Source: JAUIAI01 sp041396685
GTDB taxonomy: Bacteria; Pseudomonadota; Gammaproteobacteria; Burkholderiales; Burkholderiaceae_E
NCBI GenBank assembly: GCA_041396685.1
Contig: JAWKYD010000003.1
Coordinates: 124,001-188,000, forward strand
Length of the DNA stretch: 64,000 nucleotides
Reading direction: 5' to 3'
The position numbers were made by a program, and so were the translations under genes. Shown piece by piece: positions 50,870 to 58,907 of the stretch. The first letter of the stretch is position 1; each line of letters starts with the position of its first letter. Under the pieces are notes generated by a model. The model was given only the letters and a program-made list of their open reading frames with translations, was not told the origin of the DNA and did no database searches.

Positions 50870-52183
50870 GACTCGTTCCGCGATTTTGCGTACAAGCAGT
50901 TCCTCGAACTCTCGGTGCATGGGTGTCGTTTGGTCCGTCAGAGAACACACTTTCTCCGAAAGCTCATTCTTACTGTACGTAAGACCGTTCCTAGTAACGC
51001 GATCATCTTGGATGGAAAGGGCTGCTCCAGCGCCAAAGATGCGGTCGACCACCAGGGGCGGGTAGTAGTGTTCGATGCCGTTCAGTGGCCAAGTAACGAT
51101 GTTCTCCGCCTGTAGGCCCATCTGCACCAGCTGATCGGGAAGGCCAGCAGAGTGAACTGAATCCAGAATAACAAAGATGCGGTCGCGATACGGGCTGCGC
51201 TGGATGTCAGATAGCAACCCTCTTGCTACCGAAAGGATCTCTTTGATCCGGCTGTCCGAGTTGGCTGCAATGACGCTCAACTGCGCATTTGGAAACCGCA
51301 CCGAACAGACCCGCTCGATAAACCGATGGTCCGTCTTGCCTTCCACCAGGACGATGGCCGACGGAAGGTAGAGCGTTTCGAATCTATTGCCCAGCAGAAA
51401 GAAGTGAACACGGTTGAACTCGCTCTGGGTTTCAATCGGCCGCACATCGATGGTGTCGCCTCTCTTCGTGACCATGTGATTGTTCGTCACGTTGTGGCGA
51501 TCGAGAAACACGGTCGAATGAGTGGCAAAGACCAAAGTCCGGATGTGTGGAAAGTACCTTGCGCGATGTGCTCTATCGAAAAGAAAATCGGCAAGCTGAC
51601 CCTGAGCTTCGGGGCTAATGCCCAACTCGGGCTCGTCGATCAGGAAGGTGTCGTACTCCGTGTCCAGCAGGCTTGTGACGAGCGTCGTGACGAGACGAAA
51701 GCCAGAGCTTGTATAAGAGATGTTGTGGCCGCCGCAAGAGATGTACTTTTGCGACATCGAATTGCCATCCACCGTTTGGCGAATCTCAAGCTTGATGCCC
51801 AGCAGCGTGTCTACGATCTCAATTAGGGTCGCTCGTTGGGCGTCACCCAACTCAGCTATGGCCTCCTGCAGGTTGACCGGCGAGTTGTCGATGTTCTGTT
51901 GTTGCTGTTGCCACTGCTGCATGAACTGGCGCCAGCGCTCGTCCCTGCGATTGCGTTTTGGGGTGTAGTACCCAAGAAGGTTGAAGTTCTGGTAGCGGGC
52001 TGGGCCTAGGTACGAGGCGTTCTGCCCCCACTGTTGCGTGAGGGACTTTAGTAAGAACGACTTACCACAGTTGTTGCGCCCAACCAGAACTGCGTACTCA
52101 AGGTCTCGAATTCGCCGCAGCGCGTCCTGGGACGCGGCGTCTAGTTGGGTATTCGGTCTTTGGTCGTAGTGATACATAGGCAC
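50864..52183 (-). CDS. OLD-family ATPase with Toprim nuclease domain
   Basis: A 439-residue protein. An ABC-type ATPase has Walker A GRNNCGKSFLL (residues 35-45) and Walker B FLIDEPELGISPEAQ. A C-terminal Toprim domain from about residue 275 shows AIVLVEGKTDHRFIE and FVILDSVHSAG with its acidic residues. OLD proteins are DNA nucleases; many act against phage, alone or with a UvrD-like partner (Gabija), but no partner is present here. The start is a GTG at 52183 or an ATG at 52177. Confidence 0.8.
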   Translation of the reverse strand: MPMYHYDQRPNTQLDAASQDALRRIRDLEYAVLVGRNNCGKSFLLKSLTQQWGQNASYLGPARYQNFNLLGYYTPKRNRRDERWRQFMQQWQQQQQNIDNSPVNLQEAIAELGDAQRATLIEIVDTLLGIKLEIRQTVDGNSMSQKYISCGGHNISYTSSGFRLVTTLVTSLLDTEYDTFLIDEPELGISPEAQGQLADFLFDRAHRARYFPHIRTLVFATHSTVFLDRHNVTNNHMVTKRGDTIDVRPIETQSEFNRVHFFLLGNRFETLYLPSAIVLVEGKTDHRFIERVCSVRFPNAQLSVIAANSDSRIKEILSVARGLLSDIQRSPYRDRIFVILDSVHSAGLPDQLVQMGLQAENIVTWPLNGIEHYYPPLVVDRIFGAGAALSIQDDRVTRNGLTYSKNELSEKVCSLTDQTTPMHREFEELLVRKIAERVG

Positions 52184-52190
52184 CGGAGGT

Positions 52191-52287
52191 GGCTAACGAT
52201 TGAGCTCAGCGGCACTTGACGCGGACGTGCGCCTGCGTAAGCGGGCGTACGGCCGAGTCAAGTGTCCGATGCAGCGGTTTGTTATAT
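52191..52287. repeat. attC site
   Basis: Cores GGCTAAC and GTTATAT. Body GATTGAGCTCAGCGGCACTT, nearly identical to 40551 and 52898. Confidence 0.92.
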
Positions 52288-52340
52288 GCGATGCCGCGAG
52301 TGCTAGACTGGACGACCATTCCGCATTGGCATCAACGGTC

Positions 52341-52565
52341 ATGAACGCTCGGACAGACTTGCTGCTCGGACAGCTCCTTGCCTTGCCGGAGAACGAACGC
52401 GCCGAAGTTGCGGTCGCCTTGCTAGACAGCCTCGACACCGAAGACACTGCAGTCGTGACTGATGCGTGGCGCGACGAGATACGGCGGCGCAAAGCAGACA
52501 TCCAGGCGGGACGCGCCAAGCTCATCCCGTGGGACGAGGCTAGAGCCCGCATTCTCGCGTTGTGA
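52341..52565 (+). CDS. Addiction-module antitoxin (inverted cassette)
   Basis: A 74-residue Unstab_antitox protein: LLALPENERAEVAVALLDSL and a C-terminal IPWDEARARILAL. It is the first gene of a plus-strand pair, opposite to almost all other cassette genes, so it needs its own promoter. The ATG at 52341 gives the family length. Confidence 0.87.
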   Translation: MNARTDLLLGQLLALPENERAEVAVALLDSLDTEDTAVVTDAWRDEIRRRKADIQAGRAKLIPWDEARARILAL

Positions 52566-52861
52566 CTGGCCTCCCGGTCGTCATCTCCGACCAAGCCGAA
52601 CTCGACATCACGGAGTCGTTCAACTGGTACCGCGAGCGAAGCGCCGATGCCGCAGATGCCTTTCGGCGTGAGGTCGTGGAGGGGATTGAACGGATTGCCC
52701 GTACACCATTCACTTGGAAGGAAGACGACCAAGGCAACCGTCGCATCGTTCTTCGTCGTTTCCCCTTTTCGATGATTTACGAAGTCACGCATGAGGCGGT
52801 CATCGTGATGGCAGTCGCACACCACAGAAAGCTCCCTCGCTATTGGGCCAACAAACCTTGA
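52562..52861 (+). CDS. RelE/ParE-family toxin (inverted cassette)
   Basis: A 99-residue type II toxin with AELDITESFNWYRERSADAA, VLRRFPFSMIYEV and a terminal AVAHHRKLPRYW. A GTG start overlaps the antitoxin stop (GTGA). The frame is intact, so this module is probably active and could stabilise the array. Confidence 0.88.
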   Translation: MTGLPVVISDQAELDITESFNWYRERSADAADAFRREVVEGIERIARTPFTWKEDDQGNRRIVLRRFPFSMIYEVTHEAVIVMAVAHHRKLPRYWANKP

Positions 52862-52897
52862 ATCACAAGCCTTTGGCGGCGCCGGCTGGGTTCAAGC

Positions 52898-52994
52898 ATA
52901 TAACGATTGAGCTCAGCGGTACTTGACACGGGCGTGCGCTTGCGAAAGCGGGAGTGCGCCCGTGTCAAGTGTCCGATGCAGCGGCTTGTTATGT
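52898..52994. repeat. attC site
   Basis: Cores ATATAAC and GTTATGT, complementary in the outer bases. Same family as 52191. Confidence 0.92.
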
Positions 52995-52996
52995 GG

Positions 52997-53713
52997 CTAC
53001 TCAATTCGGGCACTTTTCTGCAGATTGTGCCTGGCACAGAGCAACTGGACATTCTCAGTTATCAGCGACGTGCCGCCTTTCGCGTATGGCAGGATGTGGT
53101 CGAAGTGCAACTCGTCAGTAGATCCACACATCGTGCATTTCCCACCGTCCCGCTTCCATACCGCCAACTTGATATGAGTTGGAATAATTCGGCGATGCTT
53201 CGTTTGGCGATACGAGATATCAACGGCGGCAGAGGCATCTTGCGCCTCTTCGATTGCCTCGAGCCGAAACTTGAAAACATGCCGAGTACCGTCTGATTGG
53301 CGCCAAGAATCTACGAGATGGAAGAAGCCGTTGTAGCTCCAGATACCTTTCCGAAGTTTCTCGTAAACGCGGATGAGATCGGGCGCCTTTTTCCCCGCCC
53401 TAAAGTCCTGGGCAGCCTGGTGAAATTTGCCATTCTCTGTGGGGCCGCCGCCCGGCAAGAACTCGGGCTGATCGAGCGACTTGGGGTTTTGCGTTTCCTC
53501 AGTTCGAGGATGATCGTGGCCTTCATAGATCAGGACCGCACCGTCATCTTGCACCTCGTCTTCGTACGGAGCGTTCGGCCGCACCGACATCAACACGACT
53601 GAATGACCGCCATGTAGCCGGAAGTTCATTCCGCGCTGAAGTGAAGTGCCTTCCCGCTGACACATTTCGAAGTATGAAAGGATCTCGCCTTCAGCGGCCA
53701 CAATTTTCCTCAA
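52997..53713 (-). CDS. SRA-like plus HNH endonuclease (type IV restriction candidate)
   Basis: A 238-residue protein. The N-terminal part (RGMNFRLHGGHSVVLMSVRP, then YEDEVQDDGAVLIYEGHD) resembles an SRA/YDG domain that flips modified cytosines. The C-terminal 50 residues are an HNH nuclease: KCTMCGSTDELHFDHILPY and NVQLLCARHNLQK. This order fits modification-dependent restriction enzymes that cut phage DNA with modified bases. The start is a TTG at 53713; a GTG four codons in is possible. Confidence 0.78.
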   Translation of the reverse strand: MRKIVAAEGEILSYFEMCQREGTSLQRGMNFRLHGGHSVVLMSVRPNAPYEDEVQDDGAVLIYEGHDHPRTEETQNPKSLDQPEFLPGGGPTENGKFHQAAQDFRAGKKAPDLIRVYEKLRKGIWSYNGFFHLVDSWRQSDGTRHVFKFRLEAIEEAQDASAAVDISYRQTKHRRIIPTHIKLAVWKRDGGKCTMCGSTDELHFDHILPYAKGGTSLITENVQLLCARHNLQKSARIE

Positions 53714-53716
53714 GAC

Positions 53717-53798
53717 ACATAACGTTTAGCTTGAGGGGGCGCGGAAACAGGCGGCGAAGCCGGCTGTTGGAGCGTCCCTCTCGAAGCGTTGGTTAGCT
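53717..53798. repeat. attC site
   Basis: Cores ACATAAC and GTTAGCT, 82 bp, not closely related to other sites here. Confidence 0.82.
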
Positions 53799-55127
53799 CT
53801 CTGACGACACATATGGATAGAACTTGGACAAGGAGCGAAGCAGCAGCACCGGCAACTTGTTCTCAAAGGCAGAGAGATACTTGCGCGTGATAAGTGAGAT
53901 GTCCGACCTAACTTGGTTGAGAAGAATCTCACCCCAATGATCGGGCGAATACCTCATGATGTTGCTGAAAGCGTTTGTAAGAAGGAAATGCACACAAAGT
54001 TCTGGAAGCACAATTGGATAGAACGGATTTTCGACATACCAGAAACGGCCACGAATGTCTGAGTAGATAGTTGCGCGGATCTTGTGGGCCTCGGTGAATG
54101 GAACGGTGATGATTGTCTTGCCGTGCCGCTCTCCACACTGAAATTCCCCAAATGCGTTTTCTATGTCTTCGGCTGAGGGCCGTGTTTCACCATCTCCAAT
54201 TTGGAGTTCCCATTTCACGCTTCTTGGGTCGCTTATAGTCGTTATCTCAAGGGGGAACGTCCTAGATGGTTTACCGGTTACGAGACTGTAATACTCGCGA
54301 ACTTCGGGCACCATGCTCAACAAGGTGCCAGTCCCAACTGTTGTTCGTGTCTTGTAAAAGGCTAAGATTGATGCCTCGCCGTCTTGAATGATAGTGGTTC
54401 GTCGGTCACGAATAGTGGTCGTAGGAAAAGACGTAAATAAATCACTGAACGTCCCCTGTTTAATGTCGCCACCAAACTGTGCCTTTATATAATCTGGTAG
54501 GTAATTGATACCATGCGAACCAGGGAGTCCATCAAGAACATAACGCACAGGATTGTTGAGAATCACGACAGCGTATGCATACGCTGTTAGCGCATAAAAG
54601 AAGTTGAGCGGTTTAACCATTAAAGAGCCACTACGCCCAGAGAGATATAACTCTCTTCCTTGTTTCATGCAATTCTTTAGACGCTGTGCTTCTGAAATAT
54701 TTATTCCAGAGTTCCTGCTTGAGCCTGTGGTTCGTTTTCTTAATCGATACAACTCGCGAATATGCTCAGCGTTTTCCGCATTTTCCAGCAGCTCGATAAG
54801 AGACGTTGAAAAGTGAAGCTCTTCAATGCTTAGCAGTTTGAAAGAGCTCTCATCCCGGATATGGGCTGCGATCTCGTTGCGTAGCAGGGAAAGATTCTTT
54901 GCTCGCTGGGCCTCTGCACTCTTAAAGTCCAGGACGCCAATGGCCACAAGATAGTTTTCTATCCTGTCTTTATGGTTGGATTGCTCCTGCGCGCTGAGTG
55001 TTTTCCATGCACGTGTTGCTTCATCACGTTTTTTGACTTCTGCCGCATAGTCGACAGTGGACTCAAATGGTGACTCATCTGCGACAGAGAGGAGATCAAC
55101 CGCGTCGTTTAGTATGGCTTCGATCAT
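53793..55127 (-). CDS. YaaC-like protein
   Basis: A 444-residue protein, low in GC and Lys/Asn/Ile-rich compared with its neighbours. The central KPLNFFYALTAYAYAVVILN and the C-terminal FSNIMRYSPDHWGEILLN and FENKLPVLLLRSLSKFYPY resemble YaaC-family proteins, whose role is unknown. The N-terminal 140 residues are helical and charged. Its size and foreign composition suggest recent transfer into the array; a defence role is a guess from context. Confidence 0.55.
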   Translation of the reverse strand: MIEAILNDAVDLLSVADESPFESTVDYAAEVKKRDEATRAWKTLSAQEQSNHKDRIENYLVAIGVLDFKSAEAQRAKNLSLLRNEIAAHIRDESSFKLLSIEELHFSTSLIELLENAENAEHIRELYRLRKRTTGSSRNSGINISEAQRLKNCMKQGRELYLSGRSGSLMVKPLNFFYALTAYAYAVVILNNPVRYVLDGLPGSHGINYLPDYIKAQFGGDIKQGTFSDLFTSFPTTTIRDRRTTIIQDGEASILAFYKTRTTVGTGTLLSMVPEVREYYSLVTGKPSRTFPLEITTISDPRSVKWELQIGDGETRPSAEDIENAFGEFQCGERHGKTIITVPFTEAHKIRATIYSDIRGRFWYVENPFYPIVLPELCVHFLLTNAFSNIMRYSPDHWGEILLNQVRSDISLITRKYLSAFENKLPVLLLRSLSKFYPYVSSES

Positions 55128-55146
55128 GATGATTGAGACCCAAGAG

Positions 55147-55242
55147 AGCTAACGCTGAGGTGAGGGGCAGTTGCGGCGGGCGGGCGTTCGCGGCAGCGAA
55201 CGCCTGCCTGGGTCAACTGTCCGCTCCATCGCCGAGTTAGAC
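55147..55242. repeat. attC site
   Basis: Cores AGCTAAC and GTTAGAC. The centre GGCGTTCGCGGCAGCGAACG forms an internal dyad. Confidence 0.87.
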
Positions 55243-55818
55243 GGCCAATGGAATGACACTGAGGCCATAGGCGAAAGGCTGCTCCTGTTCGAATGCTGCG
55301 AGCTCACCCCATACCTCCCTCTCGAACGTTACGCGCATGTGCTCGTGATAAAAGTGAGCATCGACTAGTTCGGATGCGTGGCGTTCGTCGGGTACGACAA
55401 CAGTCACCTCCTCGGGTGGCAGATAGAGCTCATCTCTATTGATTCGCCATTCACGCTCCCACGAGAAGTCAATTGGCGGAACTCCATCGGGCTCGTATCG
55501 GACATGGCGCCACCGTAGAGACCGGGGCAATTGCTCGTACTCCGCCTCGCTTTCGTAAATGACCGGTCTGCCACCTTGAGCGAAAAGCCAACTCTTCGAT
55601 ACGCGAATTCCGAACGGGCGATAACGGCCAAGTACCCGGTGGAAAAGCACCTCCGGAGCCTCAGTAAAGCAAACGCAAACGAACCCGCCACGGATCGCGC
55701 CATCTCCACCAAGCAGACGTTGCTCCATAACAATCTGATGAAGAGTATCAAACGCAGCCTCATCGTCTTGACCGCGCATCCAGTGAACGAGATGGTCCGA
55801 AAGATCTATCCGTGCCAT
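55237..55818 (-). CDS. AbiGi/DUF2971-like protein
   Basis: A 193-residue protein. GGFVCVCFTEAPEVLFHRVL, RPFGIRVSKSWLFAQGGRPV and SWEREWRINRDELYLPPEEV follow the pattern of AbiGi and DUF2971 proteins found with abortive infection. The ATG at 55818 is chosen because the cassette edge is at 55833. The N-terminal DLSDHLVHWMRG is also typical. No AbiGii partner is present. Confidence 0.6.
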   Translation of the reverse strand: MARIDLSDHLVHWMRGQDDEAAFDTLHQIVMEQRLLGGDGAIRGGFVCVCFTEAPEVLFHRVLGRYRPFGIRVSKSWLFAQGGRPVIYESEAEYEQLPRSLRWRHVRYEPDGVPPIDFSWEREWRINRDELYLPPEEVTVVVPDERHASELVDAHFYHEHMRVTFEREVWGELAAFEQEQPFAYGLSVIPLAV

Positions 55819-55832
55819 AAACGTGAGAAACC

Positions 55833-55904
55833 GTCTAACGTTCGTGTTAACCGGCCGAGGGTCGCGCAGCGACCCGAAGGTCCGAGTTGAACGCGTTGTT
55901 GGGT
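55833..55904. repeat. attC site, short
   Basis: Cores GTCTAAC and GTTGGGT, 72 bp, with a hairpin around GGTCGCGCAGCGACC. Confidence 0.87.
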
Positions 55905-55923
55905 CGCTATTCACTCTGCCGCA

Positions 55924-56838
55924 TCACCCGCACGAACTGAGTCGTGCAGCCAACATGTCTTTCCACTTTGGTCCCAAATTCTGTCGTAGCTTGAGGAAGT
56001 CGTTATCTGGATCGGACTCGACCTCGGAGATGACGTTGCCGTCATGCGAGGCCTTGTAAAGGCAAAGGCGCCGCACAGCCTCATCCTGCTTCCCCATCCT
56101 GCTGTGAAGAGCCGCAAGGTTGTAGTTCACGCCGTAGAGCGAAGGGTCAGCGCGAATCGCTGCCTCGTAGTAAAGAAGAGCTTCAGCGAGTTGGCCGCTC
56201 TTGACCATTGCGTTCCCGTTGTTGTTAAGAGCTTTGGCCTTGATTCTGTCACTCGGTCTAGTAATGGGTAACTCACGCACTCGATTGTTCATCTCGACCG
56301 ACCTTTGAGTGTTGCCGCACTTTCGATGGGCTGTAGCGAGAAGAAGATATTTGATAGGAATTTCCCTTGAGTATTTCTCTAACACCGAAATAGCTTCCTT
56401 GCAGTTGCCGCCGATGATCTGGAGGTAGCCCTCCATGAGAGACCGTGTCGGCTGTCGCTTGTCCTGCGAGATCTCTCTTTCGAGGATATCAAGGCTGTTC
56501 TTGTCTTCCAGGATACTTTTCTTCGCGAGATCGGCGGCGGGTCCGGTGAGTTCTATTCCGGGGCTATTTGCCACCAGATCGATGAAGTCTCGCTCTGACG
56601 CTCTTGCGTAAAGAATGTAGCCTCGCTCCACGACCTGTTGTATCGCCTCCAACTTCATCTTGGCGCTTGCCTCGTATTCGCCAATGGATTTCGCAGTGTC
56701 CCATCCATAGAAGGCAATCGCACCATTTATCGCGGTAACGCTTAGCGCCGCTAAGCCAAGCCATGAAGCAGCTTTAGACTCACCCGATGGCTTGTCATCG
56801 GGTTTGTCGGTTTTCTGATTCGCAGGTTTTGGCTTCAT
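55924..56838 (-). CDS. Membrane-anchored TPR protein
   Basis: A 304-residue protein. A Lys/Pro-rich N-terminus (residues 1-25) is followed by one transmembrane helix (SWLGLAALSVTAINGAIAFY). TPR repeats then occur, e.g. KALNNNGNAMVKSGQLAEAL and YGVNYNLAALHSRMGKQDEA. TPR domains bind other proteins, so it may act as a scaffold or sensor at the inner membrane. No partner is apparent. Confidence 0.7.
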   Translation of the reverse strand: MKPKPANQKTDKPDDKPSGESKAASWLGLAALSVTAINGAIAFYGWDTAKSIGEYEASAKMKLEAIQQVVERGYILYARASERDFIDLVANSPGIELTGPAADLAKKSILEDKNSLDILEREISQDKRQPTRSLMEGYLQIIGGNCKEAISVLEKYSREIPIKYLLLATAHRKCGNTQRSVEMNNRVRELPITRPSDRIKAKALNNNGNAMVKSGQLAEALLYYEAAIRADPSLYGVNYNLAALHSRMGKQDEAVRRLCLYKASHDGNVISEVESDPDNDFLKLRQNLGPKWKDMLAARLSSCG

Positions 56839-56870
56839 GCGTGTTCCCTCACAGAGACCTCATCCAAGTG

Positions 56871-56934
56871 GCCCAACGCTCCGGTTCAGCGGCGGGCCGC
56901 GCAGCGGACCGTCCGCTGCAACCGGTTGTTATGC
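56871..56934. repeat. attC site, short
   Basis: Cores GCCCAAC and GTTATGC, 64 bp, with a GGGCCGCGCAGCGGACC hairpin. Confidence 0.85.
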
Positions 56935-56939
56935 AGCGA

Positions 56940-57584
56940 TTAGCCACCAAAAAGTTTCCCGCCCAGAGCGAACGCGCCCGCCACCAACGCTGCCAAGGCA
57001 ACGAGAACGGACCACAGTTGGACAGGCCTCAAACCGCCCAGTAGTTCCGCGACTGTGAGGTCTGCCGGTGTCTTCGGCGACGGTGTTTTCTTCAGCGCGT
57101 CCATCATTTTTTGCTTCCAGCTAGCCAGAACCCCATTGAACTCGTTGGAAGTAAGTGCCGCAGCCTCGGGTGTCACCCATTGCACGTACCAGTCATAGCC
57201 ACGCTCAAGAAGCCCTTCACTCTTCAGGCCAGCCTCGACGATGACCATGAGCGGGAGGCCGCGGGCGTAGGACATGGCGGCCTCGATATGATTCCACGGC
57301 GTGGGCAGCTTAACCTCAGTGAGCGTGCTCGCTTTCGGCCCACCGCGCTTCTCAATGCCCTCGGCAAAATATGTACGCTCGAGGGCGATGACCACGGTCC
57401 CAGAGCACCTATCCAGCAACTGTGTGACCGTCTTCAGTGGAGCGTCGGCGCTGAAAATATTCCTGCCGACGGTATGCGGAACCAATCCTTCGCTTCGAAG
57501 CCGATCTTCGACCGCCCGAATGAAGGTCTCCTGCTTCTCTGTGGCAGTGCCTCCGACGCTGACGAAAACATTCAACTCATTCAT
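56940..57584 (-). CDS. TIR/deoxyribosyltransferase-fold protein with membrane anchor
   Basis: A 214-residue protein. The N-terminus (NVFVSVGGTATEKQETFIRA), a mid CSGTVVIALERTYFAEG and WNHIEAAMSYARGLPLMVIV with E101 fit the flavodoxin-like fold shared by TIR NADases, nucleoside deoxyribosyltransferases and STALD sensors. A C-terminal transmembrane helix (residues about 187-210, VLVALAALVAGAFALGGK) follows. TIR-like domains joined to membrane helices occur in anti-phage abortive systems. Assignment between these groups needs structure prediction. Confidence 0.6.
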   Translation of the reverse strand: MNELNVFVSVGGTATEKQETFIRAVEDRLRSEGLVPHTVGRNIFSADAPLKTVTQLLDRCSGTVVIALERTYFAEGIEKRGGPKASTLTEVKLPTPWNHIEAAMSYARGLPLMVIVEAGLKSEGLLERGYDWYVQWVTPEAAALTSNEFNGVLASWKQKMMDALKKTPSPKTPADLTVAELLGGLRPVQLWSVLVALAALVAGAFALGGKLFGG

Positions 57585-57608
57585 CGCTCGGGGTTCCCCG
57601 TTTGAGCT

Positions 57609-57714
57609 GCATAACGATTCAGGCCAGCGGGCCGCTTGAAAAGGCGCGGGGTTCTGGGCGCGAGCCCAGGTTCCTGCGACTTTTCAGGCGGTCCGCTGCG
57701 ACGACTAGTTCTAC
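57609..57714. repeat. attC site
   Basis: Cores GCATAAC and GTTCTAC. Body of the 42699/48595 family (GGGTTCTGGGCGCGAGCCCA). Confidence 0.92.
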
Positions 57715-58218
57715 ATGGAGCCTCATAGCGTCAACTCCATCTTGCGACACAGGACAGATGCTCCTGGCCGCAATGGTTCGGCTCCCGGCCTCAATGAAAC
57801 CCAGAGCGGCATACAGCCGATTCGCAGGCGTTTCGCCAACACTCGACCAAAGCGACGCAACCGTCGCACCTCTTTCTCGAAACCAACCGACGAGGTCTTG
57901 CAATAGCAAACGCCCTATCCCTAAACCACGCGCGTTTCCTCGCACCCACATCTGGTAGACCTGACCGATCTTCTCGGCTGCGCCAACTTCAAGCTTGCCC
58001 CAGGCAAGACCGACAACGTCGCCACCAGCCATTGCGAATAGCGGACGATCCTGGCCGGCGTCGCAATTCACAAGACGCTCTCGCCACCAACTATCGGGGT
58101 TCGACGCTTCTTCATCAAATGTGCTGCCATACGCACCGGGAGACTCTCGCAGCGCGTCCAAACGAACGCTGCGATATTGAGACCAATCTGCCGCCTGAAT
58201 CTTGACGATCTCAACCAC
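57619..58218 (-). CDS. GNAT N-acetyltransferase with attC-encoded tail
   Basis: A 199-residue GNAT. The acetyl-CoA loop is WVRGNARGLGIGRLLLQDLV, and NRLYAALGFIEAGSR is the usual C-terminal motif. The last 30 residues (AADRLKSRRNLGSRPEPRAF and onwards) are translated from the attC itself, ending at a stop near its far side. A GTG at 58218 with GGAGG upstream is the likely start; a TTG at 58236 is in frame. The substrate is unknown. Confidence 0.85.
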   Translation of the reverse strand: MVEIVKIQAADWSQYRSVRLDALRESPGAYGSTFDEEASNPDSWWRERLVNCDAGQDRPLFAMAGGDVVGLAWGKLEVGAAEKIGQVYQMWVRGNARGLGIGRLLLQDLVGWFRERGATVASLWSSVGETPANRLYAALGFIEAGSRTIAARSICPVSQDGVDAMRLHVELVVAADRLKSRRNLGSRPEPRAFSSGPLA

Positions 58219-58237
58219 CCCGACGCTGCCCTCCAAT

Positions 58238-58333
58238 GTAGAACGCTGAAATCAGCAGCGGTTGAGGCTTGGTGCGGCTTGCGACAGCAAGACGCGCCAA
58301 GGGTCAACCGTCGGCTGCAATGTTGGGTTATGC
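58238..58333. repeat. attC site
   Basis: Left core GTAGAAC. On the right, GTTGGGT and GTTATGC overlap, suggesting two successive core sites. Body of the 41267/50155 family. Confidence 0.87.
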
Positions 58334-58783
58334 ATGCCACTCGAGGTCATATCTCGTTTCCGTTTCTCCGACTACGCCAAACCCGAGCCGCTCGTAGAAA
58401 CTCTTCGCAGGATTCACCTTCAAAACTCCAAGCTTCACCCCGACCCGCGACTCCCTTGCGCGGTCCAACACCAGGCGAACAACGTGAGCGCCTATGCCAC
58501 GGCGCTGATGCTCCGGTTCAATGAATAGCTGCTCCAGCACAATCGGGTCTCCGCGGTAGTCGCAGACGATTGCGCCCACCCGGCCCCCCTCAACAGAGAT
58601 GGTAGAAGCTGCACCTTCCGTCGCAAGGCGCGACAACTCTGCTCGAATGCCTTCTTCATTCCATCGGCCCCACGTCTCCTCAACGTACCCGCGCATCGTT
58701 CTTTCGCAGAGCCAGTAGAGGTAACCCGCATCGGCGACACTCATCGGACTCATTTCATGCAACGTTCGGAGCATTTCCTGCAT
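58328..58783 (-). CDS. GNAT N-acetyltransferase
   Basis: A 151-residue GNAT with EQLFIEPEHQRRGIGAHVVR as the acetyl-CoA loop and NPAKSFYERLGFGVVGET at the C-terminus. The ATG at 58783 lies next to the cassette core; ATG codons a few residues later are alternatives. It is a different gene from its GNAT neighbour, not a recent duplicate. Confidence 0.87.
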   Translation of the reverse strand: MQEMLRTLHEMSPMSVADAGYLYWLCERTMRGYVEETWGRWNEEGIRAELSRLATEGAASTISVEGGRVGAIVCDYRGDPIVLEQLFIEPEHQRRGIGAHVVRLVLDRARESRVGVKLGVLKVNPAKSFYERLGFGVVGETETRYDLEWHA

Positions 58784-58879
58784 GCATAACGCCCAGATCA
58801 GCAGCGGTTGAGGCTTGACGCGGCTTGCGGCAGCAAGGCGTGGCAAGGGTCAAGCGTCTGCTGCAACGCAATGTTGTAC
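58784..58879. repeat. attC site of the first cassette
   Basis: Cores GCATAAC and GTTGTAC. Body GGTTGAGGCTTGACGCGGCT, the 50155 family. Its GTTGTAC core matches the attI core exactly. Confidence 0.93.
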
Positions 58880-58907
58880 CTGGGGCTGAAGAAAATTGCG
58901 CTTGCTG

